From Chitinophagaceae bacterium (GTDB lineage: Bacteria; Bacteroidota; Bacteroidia; Chitinophagales; Chitinophagaceae), in assembly GCA_019638475.1 (NCBI GenBank), contig JAHBTR010000001.1, positions 372,001-436,000 of the forward strand: a stretch of DNA of 64,000 bases, read 5' to 3'. The notes under the pieces are model-generated. The model worked only from the letters and a program-made list of their open reading frames with translations, did not search any database and had not been told where the DNA came from. A program made the translations under genes and the position numbers. Shown one piece after another: positions 34,908 to 43,098 of this stretch; within the stretch, counting starts at the first letter, position 1, and the number at the start of each line of letters is the position of its first letter.

Positions 34908-34939
34908 AAAGTGGCGAAGTTGTATAACTTCGCCACTTT
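34908..34939. terminator. Intrinsic terminator after the FMN reductase gene
   Basis: A perfect 14-base-pair stem (34908-34921 with 34926-34939) has the loop GTAT, a G/C-rich middle and an A-run before it. It separates the stress operon from the amidophosphoribosyltransferase gene and argues against a GTG start within it. Confidence 0.88.
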
Positions 34940-34964
34940 GCTTTTATACCCCTTTCTATTTTTT

Positions 34965-36812
34965 ATGAGTGATGCAATAAAACACGAATGTGGCTTAGCT
35001 TACATCAGACTAAGAAAACCATTTTCCTATTATTTTCAAAAATATGGTACAGTAATGTATGGCTTAAATAAGCTGTATTTGCTCATGGAAAAACAACACA
35101 ATCGTGGACAAGATGGTGCAGGAATAGCAACAGTTAAATTAAATGTAGAACCTGGTTATCCTTTCTTACATCGTATTAGAAGCAATGCACAACAATCTAT
35201 AGCCGAAATATTTTTAAAAGTAAATGAAGAACTAAAAGAATTAGAAAAATATCAGTCAGACATTAAACAACACCCAGGGTTATTAAAAGGTCATTTACCC
35301 ATTCTTGGTGAGTTGATGTTGGGTCATTTACGCTATGGCACACAAGGAAAAAATAATGTAGAATATTGTCATCCATTCATTAAAAGAAATACACAACAAG
35401 GAAGAAATATAGCACTTGCAGGAAATTTTAATTTAGTAAATACAGATGAGTTGTATGGCTTATTAAACATTAACCCAGGAGAGTTTCAAAAGCATAGTGA
35501 TTTAGCTGCTATGATGGAAACTATTCATCATTTTTTGATAAAAGAAGATGAAACAAATCCTAACAATGCAAATATTGTAACACTACTAAAAAAAGCTGTT
35601 AGTTTATTTGATGGAGGTTTTACTATAGGTGGTTTATTGGGCAATGGATATAGTTTTGTAATGAGAGATGCTAATGGTATAAGACCAGCTTATTATTTTG
35701 CCAACGATGAATTTATTGTAGCAGCAAGTGAACGTTCTGCTATTAGAACAGCTTTTAATGTTGGTGAAAATCAGGTACAAGAATTAATGCCTGCCAATGC
35801 TTTAATAGTAGATGATAAAGGAAATTATACCATAGAACAAATTGTAGAACCTCAAGAAAGAAGGGCTTGTAGCTTTGAAAGAATTTATTTTAGCCGTGGT
35901 AGCGATGAAGAAATTTATAGAGAAAGAATTGCACTTGGTCATTGTTTAAGCAAAACAGTTTTAGATAGTATAGAGTATGATTTAAAAAATACTATTTTTT
36001 CTTACATACCCAATACAGCAGAAATAGCTTTTTATGGTTTGGTAAAAGGCATGGAAGAATATTTGAATAAAATAAAAGTAGAAAGAATTTTAAGCTGGAA
36101 TGGACATGTAACTTCTGAGAAATTAGAAGAAATGATTAACAGAAAAATTCGTCAAGAAAAAATTGCTATTAAAGATGTAAAACTGAGAACATTTATAACA
36201 GAAGATGCCAGCAGAGATGAAATGGTTCAACACGTTTATGATATAACCTATGGTACTGTAAGAAAAGGAGAAGATACTTTAGTAGTAATAGATGATAGCA
36301 TTGTAAGAGGCACAACTTTAAAGCAAAGTATTATAACCATGCTTTCAAGATTACAGCCTAAAAAAATAATTATTGTTTCATCAGCACCACAAATTCGTTA
36401 TCCTGATTGTTATGGAATTGATATGAGCAAAATGGGCGACTTTATTGCATTTAGAGCAGCAGTAGCATTGCTGAAAGAAAGAGGTATGGAAAATATTCTT
36501 ACAGAAGTATATGATAAAATTAAAGAGCTACAACGCACCAATCAATTACATACAGAAAATGCAGTAAGGCAAGTATATAAACCATTTACCACACAAGAAA
36601 TTTCTGATAAAATTGCTCAACTGATAACACCTACTGAAATAAAGATTCCTGTTCAGGTAATTTATCAAACAATAGAAGATTTGCATAAAAGCTGCCCTGC
36701 CAATACAGGAGATTGGTATTTTACAGGAAATTACCCTACACAAGGAGGTAACAAAGTTTGCAATAAAGCATTCTTTAATTATATGGAAGGAAAAAATGTA
36801 AGAGGCTATTAA
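34965..36812 (+). CDS. Amidophosphoribosyltransferase-like protein (long PurF form)
   Basis: The start is placed at the ATG at 34965 (MSDAIKHECGLAYIRL), giving 615 residues; an in-frame GTG at 34911 lies in the terminator stem. The likely glutaminase nucleophile is Cys9 after a short propeptide. It is followed by HNRGQDGAGIA, LGHLRYGTQG and AGNFNLVN of class II glutamine amidotransferases. The phosphoribosyltransferase part has the PRPP loop VVIDDSIVRGTT (about 438-449). It is longer than ordinary PurF (about 470-500), with extra C-terminal residues (TGDWYFTGNYPTQGG, then NKVCNKAFFNYMEG). It should make phosphoribosylamine for purines or act as a specialised paralogue. Confidence 0.85.
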   Translation: MSDAIKHECGLAYIRLRKPFSYYFQKYGTVMYGLNKLYLLMEKQHNRGQDGAGIATVKLNVEPGYPFLHRIRSNAQQSIAEIFLKVNEELKELEKYQSDIKQHPGLLKGHLPILGELMLGHLRYGTQGKNNVEYCHPFIKRNTQQGRNIALAGNFNLVNTDELYGLLNINPGEFQKHSDLAAMMETIHHFLIKEDETNPNNANIVTLLKKAVSLFDGGFTIGGLLGNGYSFVMRDANGIRPAYYFANDEFIVAASERSAIRTAFNVGENQVQELMPANALIVDDKGNYTIEQIVEPQERRACSFERIYFSRGSDEEIYRERIALGHCLSKTVLDSIEYDLKNTIFSYIPNTAEIAFYGLVKGMEEYLNKIKVERILSWNGHVTSEKLEEMINRKIRQEKIAIKDVKLRTFITEDASRDEMVQHVYDITYGTVRKGEDTLVVIDDSIVRGTTLKQSIITMLSRLQPKKIIIVSSAPQIRYPDCYGIDMSKMGDFIAFRAAVALLKERGMENILTEVYDKIKELQRTNQLHTENAVRQVYKPFTTQEISDKIAQLITPTEIKIPVQVIYQTIEDLHKSCPANTGDWYFTGNYPTQGGNKVCNKAFFNYMEGKNVRGY

Positions 36813-36904
36813 CTATTTTTTCTTAACGACCAACTCTTATCATTCCTTTTTAATTTTTTAGCCATGGTTTTTACTTTAAACCAAACTATATAATAAAAGA
36901 AAGT

Positions 36905-36912
36905 TACTTTTG
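36905..36912 (+). promoter_or_regulatory. Candidate -7 element before dapA (TACTTTTG)
   Basis: TACTTTTG fits TAnnTTTG exactly and lies 46 bases before the dapA start codon. A -33 TTTG is not obvious at the expected distance. Confidence 0.5.
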
Positions 36913-36958
36913 TTATGAATAACCAATTCAATTTTACAAATACTTAAATAAAAATAAA

Positions 36959-37849
36959 ATGTCATTACGTTCTCAATTATCTGGTACAGGAGTAGCCATT
37001 GTTACACCATTTAAAAAAAACTTTGAAGTAGATTTTGATGCCTTAGGAAAATTGATAGATTTTATTATTAATGGTCATATCAATTTTATTGTAACACTTG
37101 GTACAACTGGAGAAACGCCTGTTTTAGATAAGCAAGAAAAATTTGACATTATACAATATACTTTTGAAAAAGTAAATAATAGAGTGCCTATAGTAGTTGG
37201 CATTGGTGGCAATAACACACAAGCATTGGTGAAAGATTTTGAACAATATCCAATGTTAGATAAAGCTGCTGCTATTTTAAGTGCATCTCCATATTATAGT
37301 AAACCAAGTCAAGAAGGCATTTTTCAACATTATAAAACGTTGGCAAAAGCAAGTCCCAAACCTATTTTAATTTACAATGTTCCTGGTCGTACAGGACGAA
37401 ATGTAAGTGCTGCAACTACCATACGTTTAGCCAATGAAGTAGAAAATATTGGAGGTATAAAAGAAGCCAGTGATGACATGAATCAATGTATGCAAATTGT
37501 AAGAGACAGACCTGAACATTTTTTAGTAGTAAGTGGAGACGATGCCTTAGCAATGCCTCAATTAGCTTGTGGTATGGATGGAGTAATTAGTGTAGCAGCA
37601 AATTGTTTTCCTGCCGAATTTGCTACAATGATACAACATGGATTAAAAGAAGATTTTGCTTCTGCAAGAAAAATTCATTACCAACTTTTACAAGCCTATG
37701 ATTTATTGTTTGTTGAAAATAACCCCGCTGGAGTAAAAGGATTTTTATCTGAATTAGGAATTATACACAATATACTTCGCTTACCTGTTGTTCCTTTAAG
37801 CAATGATGTACAAGAAAAAGTAAAAACATTTCTTAAAAAATTTTATTAA
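36959..37849 (+). CDS. dapA: 4-hydroxy-tetrahydrodipicolinate synthase
   Basis: The 296-residue TIM-barrel lyase has GTTGETPVL (48-56), the catalytic tyrosine in IYNVPGRTG (Tyr139) and the Schiff-base lysine in GGIKEASDD (Lys168). It condenses pyruvate with aspartate semialdehyde on the route to diaminopimelate and lysine. The length is standard. It is followed after 47 bases by cmk on the same strand. Confidence 0.95.
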   Translation: MSLRSQLSGTGVAIVTPFKKNFEVDFDALGKLIDFIINGHINFIVTLGTTGETPVLDKQEKFDIIQYTFEKVNNRVPIVVGIGGNNTQALVKDFEQYPMLDKAAAILSASPYYSKPSQEGIFQHYKTLAKASPKPILIYNVPGRTGRNVSAATTIRLANEVENIGGIKEASDDMNQCMQIVRDRPEHFLVVSGDDALAMPQLACGMDGVISVAANCFPAEFATMIQHGLKEDFASARKIHYQLLQAYDLLFVENNPAGVKGFLSELGIIHNILRLPVVPLSNDVQEKVKTFLKKFY

Positions 37850-37896
37850 TGTTTTTATCTAAACATCAACAACTACTTGTATAATATTTATATCAA

Positions 37897-38574
37897 ATGA
37901 AAAAAATAATCATAGCAATAGATGGTTTTTCTTCTTGTGGCAAAAGCACTTTAGCCAAACAATTAGCCAAAGAATTAAATTATGTTTTTGTAGATACTGG
38001 TGCTATGTATAGAGCTATTACTGTATATTTTTTAAGAAACAATATTGCTACAGATAATACAAAACAAATTAATCAGGCATTACAGCATATTCATTTAAAC
38101 TTTATATTCAATAAAGAAAAAGGTAGTAGCGATATGTATTTAAACAATGAAAATGTAGAGCTACTTATTAGAGAAATGTTGGTAACACAAAATGTAAGTA
38201 ATATAAGCACTATTAAAGAAGTAAGAGAATTTGCAGTAGCACAACAACAGCAAATGGGCAAAGCAAAAGGAATAGTAATGGATGGTAGAGATATTGGTAC
38301 AACTGTTTTTCCTGATGCAGAATTAAAAATTTTTGTAACTGCAAATGTTGATGTTCGTGTAGAAAGAAGGTACAAAGAATTAATTGTAACCGATGCTACA
38401 ATAACGAAAGAAGCAATCAAACAAAATCTTTTAGAAAGAGACCATATAGATAGCACCAGAGAAATTAGTCCTCTAAAAAAAGCTGATGATGCTATTGTTT
38501 TAGACAATAGTTTTATAACAAGAGAAGAGCAGTTAGCAATAGCTTTACAATGGGCTAAAGAAAGAATAAACTAA
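37897..38574 (+). CDS. cmk: Cytidylate kinase
   Basis: The 225-residue kinase has the P-loop in AIDGFSSCGKST (8-19), FVDTGAMYRAIT, MDGRDIGTTVFPDAELKIF and the lid residues in RRYKEL and LERDHIDSTRE. It phosphorylates CMP and dCMP. The length and motif order are typical. Confidence 0.96.
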   Translation: MKKIIIAIDGFSSCGKSTLAKQLAKELNYVFVDTGAMYRAITVYFLRNNIATDNTKQINQALQHIHLNFIFNKEKGSSDMYLNNENVELLIREMLVTQNVSNISTIKEVREFAVAQQQQMGKAKGIVMDGRDIGTTVFPDAELKIFVTANVDVRVERRYKELIVTDATITKEAIKQNLLERDHIDSTREISPLKKADDAIVLDNSFITREEQLAIALQWAKERIN

Positions 38575-38630
38575 AGGCACAAACTTTTTATTCATGCAAT
38601 TATCTATAAGCAAAGTGAAAAAAATATGGT

Positions 38631-38638
38631 TACTTTCG
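38631..38638 (+). promoter_or_regulatory. Candidate -7 element (TACTTTCG) before the AmgK-RapZ gene
   Basis: TACTTTCG lies 18 bases before the start codon and matches the element before the FAH-family gene. It differs from TAnnTTTG at one position. Confidence 0.35.
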
Positions 38639-38656
38639 TTATAATCAAATAGATGT

Positions 38657-40099
38657 ATGAATACGATTATTAGCAACATTCAACAAGTTTTTACACAATG
38701 GAATAATCATCCTGCTCAAACAATAGAAAAACTTCAACAAAGTGGTAGCGACAGAATTTATTTCAGAATTTTTTCTGACACTAAAACATACATTGCTACA
38801 TACAACCTTAATGTGCAAGAAAACAAAACATTCATTGCTTTTGCCAATCATTTTTTACAAAAAGGAATAGCTGTACCAAAAATTTATTATGTAAATGATA
38901 GTGCTACAATATATATTCAAGAAGATGTAGGTTCAGAATCTCTTTTAAATAAATTAGAACAACAAGGGCAAAATGAATATGTGTTTAACTTATTCAAAAA
39001 AAGTTTGCAGCAGTTGGCTGCTATTCAAATAAAAGGCAATGAGGGCTTAGATTATAGCCTTTGTCTTACAGCACAAGAGTTTGGTAAAGAAGCTATTTTT
39101 AGCGATTTACTTTATTTCAAATATTATTTTTTAGACACGTTAAAAATACCTTATGACAAACAAGCAATGCTAAAAGATTTTGAAGCATTGAGTATTTATT
39201 TATCTTATGCAGAGCATAAATATTTTATGTTCAGAGATTTTCAGAGTAGAAATATTTTAGTAGAAAATGATACCATCAGTTTGATAGATTTTCAAGGAGG
39301 AATGAAAGGAGCATTGCAATATGATATTGCCTCTTTATTATGGCAAGCAAAAGCCAATTTAACTAATGAGTGGAAAGAAAAATTATTGAGTTATTATATA
39401 GATGAAGTAGAAAAATTATTGCCTAAAAAAATTGAACGAACAATTTTTATTAACCAATACAATGGGTATGTATTAATAAGGTTATTGCAAGTGTTGGGTG
39501 CTTATGGCTTTAGGGGTTTGTTTGAAAGAAAAGCACATTTTTTAACCAGCATTCCTTTGGCTTTACAAAACCTAACTTATTTTCTTAACAATAAAAAAGT
39601 AGGCATTACTACTCCAGAATTTGATAGAGTATTGAAAATAATTATTAGCCACGAAATGGTACAAAAATTTACTCCACCACAAGCCACAGAGCAAACTCCT
39701 TTAATAGTTACTATTAATAGTTTTAGTTACAAAAAAGGAATACCACAAGATAATTCTGACAATGGGGGTGGTTTTGTTTTTGATATGAGAGGCATTTTAA
39801 ACCCTGGTAGGCAAGAGGCTTATAAATACTTGACAGGAAAAGATAAACCAGTGCAAGATTTTTTAGAGCAATATACCAAAATGAACACTTTTTTAAATAG
39901 TGTTTGGGATTTGATAGACATTAATGTAGAAAACTATTTGGAAAGAAATTTTGAAAACTTAATGATTAATTTTGGTTGTACAGGAGGACAACATAGAAGC
40001 GTTTATGCAGCAGAACAAACAGCCAGACATTTAAGAAATAAATACAACCTAACAATAAAACTTCATCATACCAATCAAGAAAATTGGTTGAGAAAATAA
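38657..40099 (+). CDS. Fusion of AmgK-like amino-sugar kinase and RapZ C-terminal domain
   Basis: Residues about 15-315 form an aminoglycoside phosphotransferase-fold kinase. The catalytic loop is FRDFQSRNIL (Asp194, Asn199) and the metal motif is LIDFQGG (Asp211), in the style of AmgK, the anomeric kinase for MurNAc/GlcNAc. Residues about 349-475 match the C-terminal domain of the RNase adaptor RapZ: TINSFSYKKGIP, FDMRGILNPGR, LTGKDKPVQDFL and the phosphate-binding NFGCTGGQHRSV (438-449). In E. coli this RapZ domain senses glucosamine-6-phosphate. The next gene is MurU-like, so together they fit the kinase and uridylyltransferase steps of peptidoglycan sugar salvage with a built-in sensor; the sensing role is inferred. 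Confidence 0.85.
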   Translation: MNTIISNIQQVFTQWNNHPAQTIEKLQQSGSDRIYFRIFSDTKTYIATYNLNVQENKTFIAFANHFLQKGIAVPKIYYVNDSATIYIQEDVGSESLLNKLEQQGQNEYVFNLFKKSLQQLAAIQIKGNEGLDYSLCLTAQEFGKEAIFSDLLYFKYYFLDTLKIPYDKQAMLKDFEALSIYLSYAEHKYFMFRDFQSRNILVENDTISLIDFQGGMKGALQYDIASLLWQAKANLTNEWKEKLLSYYIDEVEKLLPKKIERTIFINQYNGYVLIRLLQVLGAYGFRGLFERKAHFLTSIPLALQNLTYFLNNKKVGITTPEFDRVLKIIISHEMVQKFTPPQATEQTPLIVTINSFSYKKGIPQDNSDNGGGFVFDMRGILNPGRQEAYKYLTGKDKPVQDFLEQYTKMNTFLNSVWDLIDINVENYLERNFENLMINFGCTGGQHRSVYAAEQTARHLRNKYNLTIKLHHTNQENWLRK

Positions 40100-40112
40100 T
40101 GAACTATAAAAT

Positions 40113-40844
40113 ATGAACAACAGTATTCATAAAGCAATGTTATTAGCTGCTGGTTTAGGAACAAGGCTAAAACCCTTTACAGATAAGCATCCTAAAGCAT
40201 TGGCTGTTGTAAATAATAAAACTTTATTGCAAAGAAATATTGAGTATTTACAACAATTTGGTATAAAAAATATTATTGTAAATGTGCATCATTTTGCAGA
40301 GCAAATTGTAACTACTATTCAAAATAATAATGGTTGGGGAAGCAATATTACTATAAGTGATGAAGGAGATGAAGTGCTTGAAACAGGAGGTGGTTTAAAA
40401 AAAGCAGCTTGGTATTTTGCACAAGAAGAAAATTTTTTATTGATGAATGTAGATATGCTTACAGATATGAATTTATCTGAAATGATTACACACCATATTA
40501 CTACAAAAGCATTGGCAACATTGGCTGTTACAAATAGAACATCAAGCAGGTATTTATTATTTGATAAAGAAAACAGATTGTGTGGTTGGAAAAATATACA
40601 AACAAAAGAAGAAAAACTTTCAAGAAATGCCCCAGACTTGGTAGAAAAAGCCTTTAGTGGCATACATATTATTCGTACAGAGTTATTGAGTTTAATACAT
40701 CAGCAAGGAAAATTTTCTATGATTGATGTGTATTTAAGCCTTGCTTCAAATTATAATATTCAATGCTATCATCATCATAATTCTAAACTGATAGATGTAG
40801 GTAAACCAGAAAATTTACAAAAAGCATTAACAATGTTTGAATAG
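40113..40844 (+). CDS. MurU-like sugar-1-phosphate nucleotidyltransferase
   Basis: The 243-residue protein has the nucleotidyltransferase signature MLLAAGLGTRLKPFTDKHPKAL (about 9-30), ETGGGLKKA and an NVDMLTDM metal motif. The short length without a left-handed beta-helix fits MurU rather than GlmU or RfbA. MurU makes UDP-MurNAc from MurNAc-1-phosphate, the product of AmgK, and the gene follows the AmgK-like fusion after 13 bases. The pair thus resembles the AmgK-MurU recycling route, which bypasses de novo UDP-MurNAc synthesis. A hexose-1-phosphate substrate remains possible. Confidence 0.82.
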   Translation: MNNSIHKAMLLAAGLGTRLKPFTDKHPKALAVVNNKTLLQRNIEYLQQFGIKNIIVNVHHFAEQIVTTIQNNNGWGSNITISDEGDEVLETGGGLKKAAWYFAQEENFLLMNVDMLTDMNLSEMITHHITTKALATLAVTNRTSSRYLLFDKENRLCGWKNIQTKEEKLSRNAPDLVEKAFSGIHIIRTELLSLIHQQGKFSMIDVYLSLASNYNIQCYHHHNSKLIDVGKPENLQKALTMFE

Positions 40845-40846
40845 TA

Positions 40847-42043
40847 TTATTTGCTCAAGTGCATACTTCTTTCTTTGTATAAAGTTCTAAAGTAAGGGTC
40901 TCTTAAATCTTTGATAAATCGGATAGCTTCTCCTGTACTTTTCATTTCTGGTCCAAGTTCTTTATTTACACCAGGAAATTTATTAAAACTAAAAACAGGC
41001 TCTTTAATTGCATAACCTTCTAATTTTTTTTCTAAATTAAAATCGGGAAGTTTTGCTTTATCCAACATTATTTTAGTGGCAATATTCAAATAAGGTATTT
41101 GATAAGCCTTAGCAATAAAAGGTGTTGTTCTACTGGCTCTTGGGTTTGCTTCTATTACATATACTTTACCATCTTTAATAGCAAATTGAATATTGATTAA
41201 TCCTTTTATGTTTAATGCTCTGGCTATTTTTTCACTATAAAATTCCATTGTTGCTACCAGCATGGGAGAAAGATTAAAGGCTGGCAAAACTGCATTACTA
41301 TCGCCACTATGAATGCCTGCAGGTTCTATATGTTCCATTACACCCATTACATGAAAATGCTCTCCATCAAAAATAGCATCTACTTCTGCTTCTTGACACC
41401 TATCTAAAAAATGGTCAATTAAAATTTTATTATCCGGTATGTGTTTAAAAATACTGATACAAGCCTTTTCTACTTCTTCATCATTAATCACAATCCTCAT
41501 TCTTTGTCCTCCTAATACATAACTTGGACGAACCAAAACAGGATAACCAACTTTATTGGCAACATCTATTGCTTCATCTGCAGTAAGTGCTGTGCCATAA
41601 TTAGGATAAGGAATTTCTAACTCTTTCAATAAATCACTAAACCTTCCTCTATCTTCTGCCACATCCATATTTTCGTAAGATGTGCCTATAATTTTTATAC
41701 CTCTTTCGTGTAATCGTTTGGCTAATTTTAATGCTGTTTGTCCCCCTAATTGAACTATAACACCATCGGGTTTTTCTAATTCAATAATTTCCCACAAATG
41801 CTCCCAATATACTGGTTCAAAATATAGCTTATCTGCCATATCAAAATCTGTACTGACTGTTTCAGGATTACAATTTATCATAATGGCTTCGTAGCCACAT
41901 TCTTTAATTGCCATTAATCCATGCACACAACAGTAATCAAACTCTATACCCTGACCAATACGATTAGGACCACTGCCAAGTACAATTATTTTTTTGCGAG
42001 AAGAAGAAATAGATTCGTTGCTGTGTAAAGAAGTATTACTCAT
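40847..42043 (-). CDS. carB: Carbamoyl-phosphate synthase large subunit, C-terminal half only
   Basis: The 398 residues correspond to the second ATP-grasp half of CarB: VLGSGPNRIGQGIEFDYCCVH, MINCNPETVSTDFDMADKLYFEP, LGGQTALKLA, RPSYVLGGQRM and EANPRASRTTPF. A serine-rich start (MSNTSLHSNESISSSRKK) stands where full-length CarB would continue from its first half, and the protein ends before the allosteric MGS-like domain. Thus carB is split and the N-terminal half must lie outside the window. A good -7 element (minus-strand TACTTTTG at 42060-42067) shortly upstream supports an independent start. Confidence 0.9.
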   Translation of the reverse strand: MSNTSLHSNESISSSRKKIIVLGSGPNRIGQGIEFDYCCVHGLMAIKECGYEAIMINCNPETVSTDFDMADKLYFEPVYWEHLWEIIELEKPDGVIVQLGGQTALKLAKRLHERGIKIIGTSYENMDVAEDRGRFSDLLKELEIPYPNYGTALTADEAIDVANKVGYPVLVRPSYVLGGQRMRIVINDEEVEKACISIFKHIPDNKILIDHFLDRCQEAEVDAIFDGEHFHVMGVMEHIEPAGIHSGDSNAVLPAFNLSPMLVATMEFYSEKIARALNIKGLINIQFAIKDGKVYVIEANPRASRTTPFIAKAYQIPYLNIATKIMLDKAKLPDFNLEKKLEGYAIKEPVFSFNKFPGVNKELGPEMKSTGEAIRFIKDLRDPYFRTLYKERSMHLSK

Positions 42044-42059
42044 TTTTAGAAAGATTGAG

Positions 42060-42067
42060 CAAAAGTA
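42060..42067 (-). promoter_or_regulatory. -7 element for the carB C-terminal half (TACTTTTG)
   Basis: The minus-strand octamer TACTTTTG matches TAnnTTTG and lies 16 bases before the ATG at 42043, implying a leader of only about ten bases. Confidence 0.5.
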
Positions 42068-42170
42068 AGGCTACTCTTTCTTTTGATAGAATATTTTTTG
42101 AAATAGTTGATAATAATAGGTTTATAGAATAGCAACTTTTGTAACAATATTATTTTCATTTTCAAAAAAT

Positions 42171-42223
42171 CTCCGTGTCTTAGCCTTTCACAAAAGCCTA
42201 AAAAGAACACTCTGCGGAGACGA
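42171..42223. repeat. Degenerate dispersed repeat (CTCCGTGTCTTAG/CTGCGGAGACG)
   Basis: Two related segments face each other: CTCCGTGTCTTAGCC and the later CTCTGCGGAGACG. This is the type of CGCAGAG/ACGGAG dispersed repeat found between genes in many genomes. It resembles the stretch near 10401-10470. No gene is present here. Confidence 0.4.
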
Positions 42224-42234
42224 ATATTACTATC

Positions 42235-43068
42235 TCACACTTCTTTATTCATTTTACCAAAAGGTTTTTTCATCAGCAAAATAAAATCTTCATCTTTTTC
42301 ATTAGGGTAATAGTTATCTAAACCATATTTAATTTCTGTATGAGGCAAATGAGCAAAAGTGCCTAATAACCTATCCCAAATACTTAATATAGCACCATAG
42401 TTGGTATCTGTATAAGGTTGTTTCCAATGATGATGTACTTTGTGCATATTGGGCGAAACCAAAACATAACTTAATGCTTTATCTAACCATGTAGGCAAAG
42501 CAATATTGGCATGTGTAAAAGCTGTAGCTACCACCAAAATAGTTTGAAAAATCATTACTGCATACATAGGTGCACCACTTACTATAATACCTGCAAAAAA
42601 GAAAATACCTCTTATAATACTTTCTATAGGATGGTGGCGTAAACCTGTAGTAACATCTACATTATTATCTGCATGATGAATAACATGAAACCTCCACAAT
42701 AAAGGAACTTTATGTTCTACAATATGCACCAACCAACCACCAAAAAAATCTAATACTAAAAATGAAATAATGATAGTGCCTATAATACCTGCATTAAACC
42801 AATATGCTAAACCAATATTATTTTTCAAACACCAATCGCTTAATAAAATAATGATAACAGCTAAAAAAGTATGAATAATAAGATGAATAACAGTAAAAGC
42901 AAAATTAACAGCAGCATGATGCCATTTTGTTTTTTTATAGTGCATTTGCAGCAATGGTATAGAGCCTTCTATTATCCAAAAAAATAATAAGCCCCCTACC
43001 AAAAATGTCATTCTTTCTAAAGGGCGTTGTTCTAAAGTGGAAAAGTATGTAACTATATTGTCAAGCAT
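42235..43068 (-). CDS. Sterol desaturase/fatty acid hydroxylase-family membrane protein
   Basis: The start is placed at the ATG at 43068 (MLDNIVTYFSTLEQRPLERM), giving 277 residues; a TTG ten codons upstream abuts the previous gene. Several hydrophobic helices carry the diiron histidine clusters HIVEH, HVIHH and HKVHHH, with a further conserved HHP and HANI. The family hydroxylates or desaturates lipids such as fatty acids, carotenoids or sterol-like compounds at the membrane. The substrate is unknown. It follows an Omp85-type gene on the same strand with a 30-base gap. Confidence 0.87.
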   Translation of the reverse strand: MLDNIVTYFSTLEQRPLERMTFLVGGLLFFWIIEGSIPLLQMHYKKTKWHHAAVNFAFTVIHLIIHTFLAVIIILLSDWCLKNNIGLAYWFNAGIIGTIIISFLVLDFFGGWLVHIVEHKVPLLWRFHVIHHADNNVDVTTGLRHHPIESIIRGIFFFAGIIVSGAPMYAVMIFQTILVVATAFTHANIALPTWLDKALSYVLVSPNMHKVHHHWKQPYTDTNYGAILSIWDRLLGTFAHLPHTEIKYGLDNYYPNEKDEDFILLMKKPFGKMNKEV

Positions 43069-43098
43069 AGAGTGAAAATAATAAAAATGTATGAACAA

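Noticed and set aside
34911..34964. GTG-initiated extension of the amidophosphoribosyltransferase gene
   Set aside because: It lies in a 14-bp terminator stem, and the residues before MSDAIKHECG do not fit a class II amidotransferase propeptide.
38091..38507. Minus-strand open frame inside cmk
   Set aside because: It is a shadow of a well-conserved gene; its product is serine/leucine-rich with no recognisable domain.
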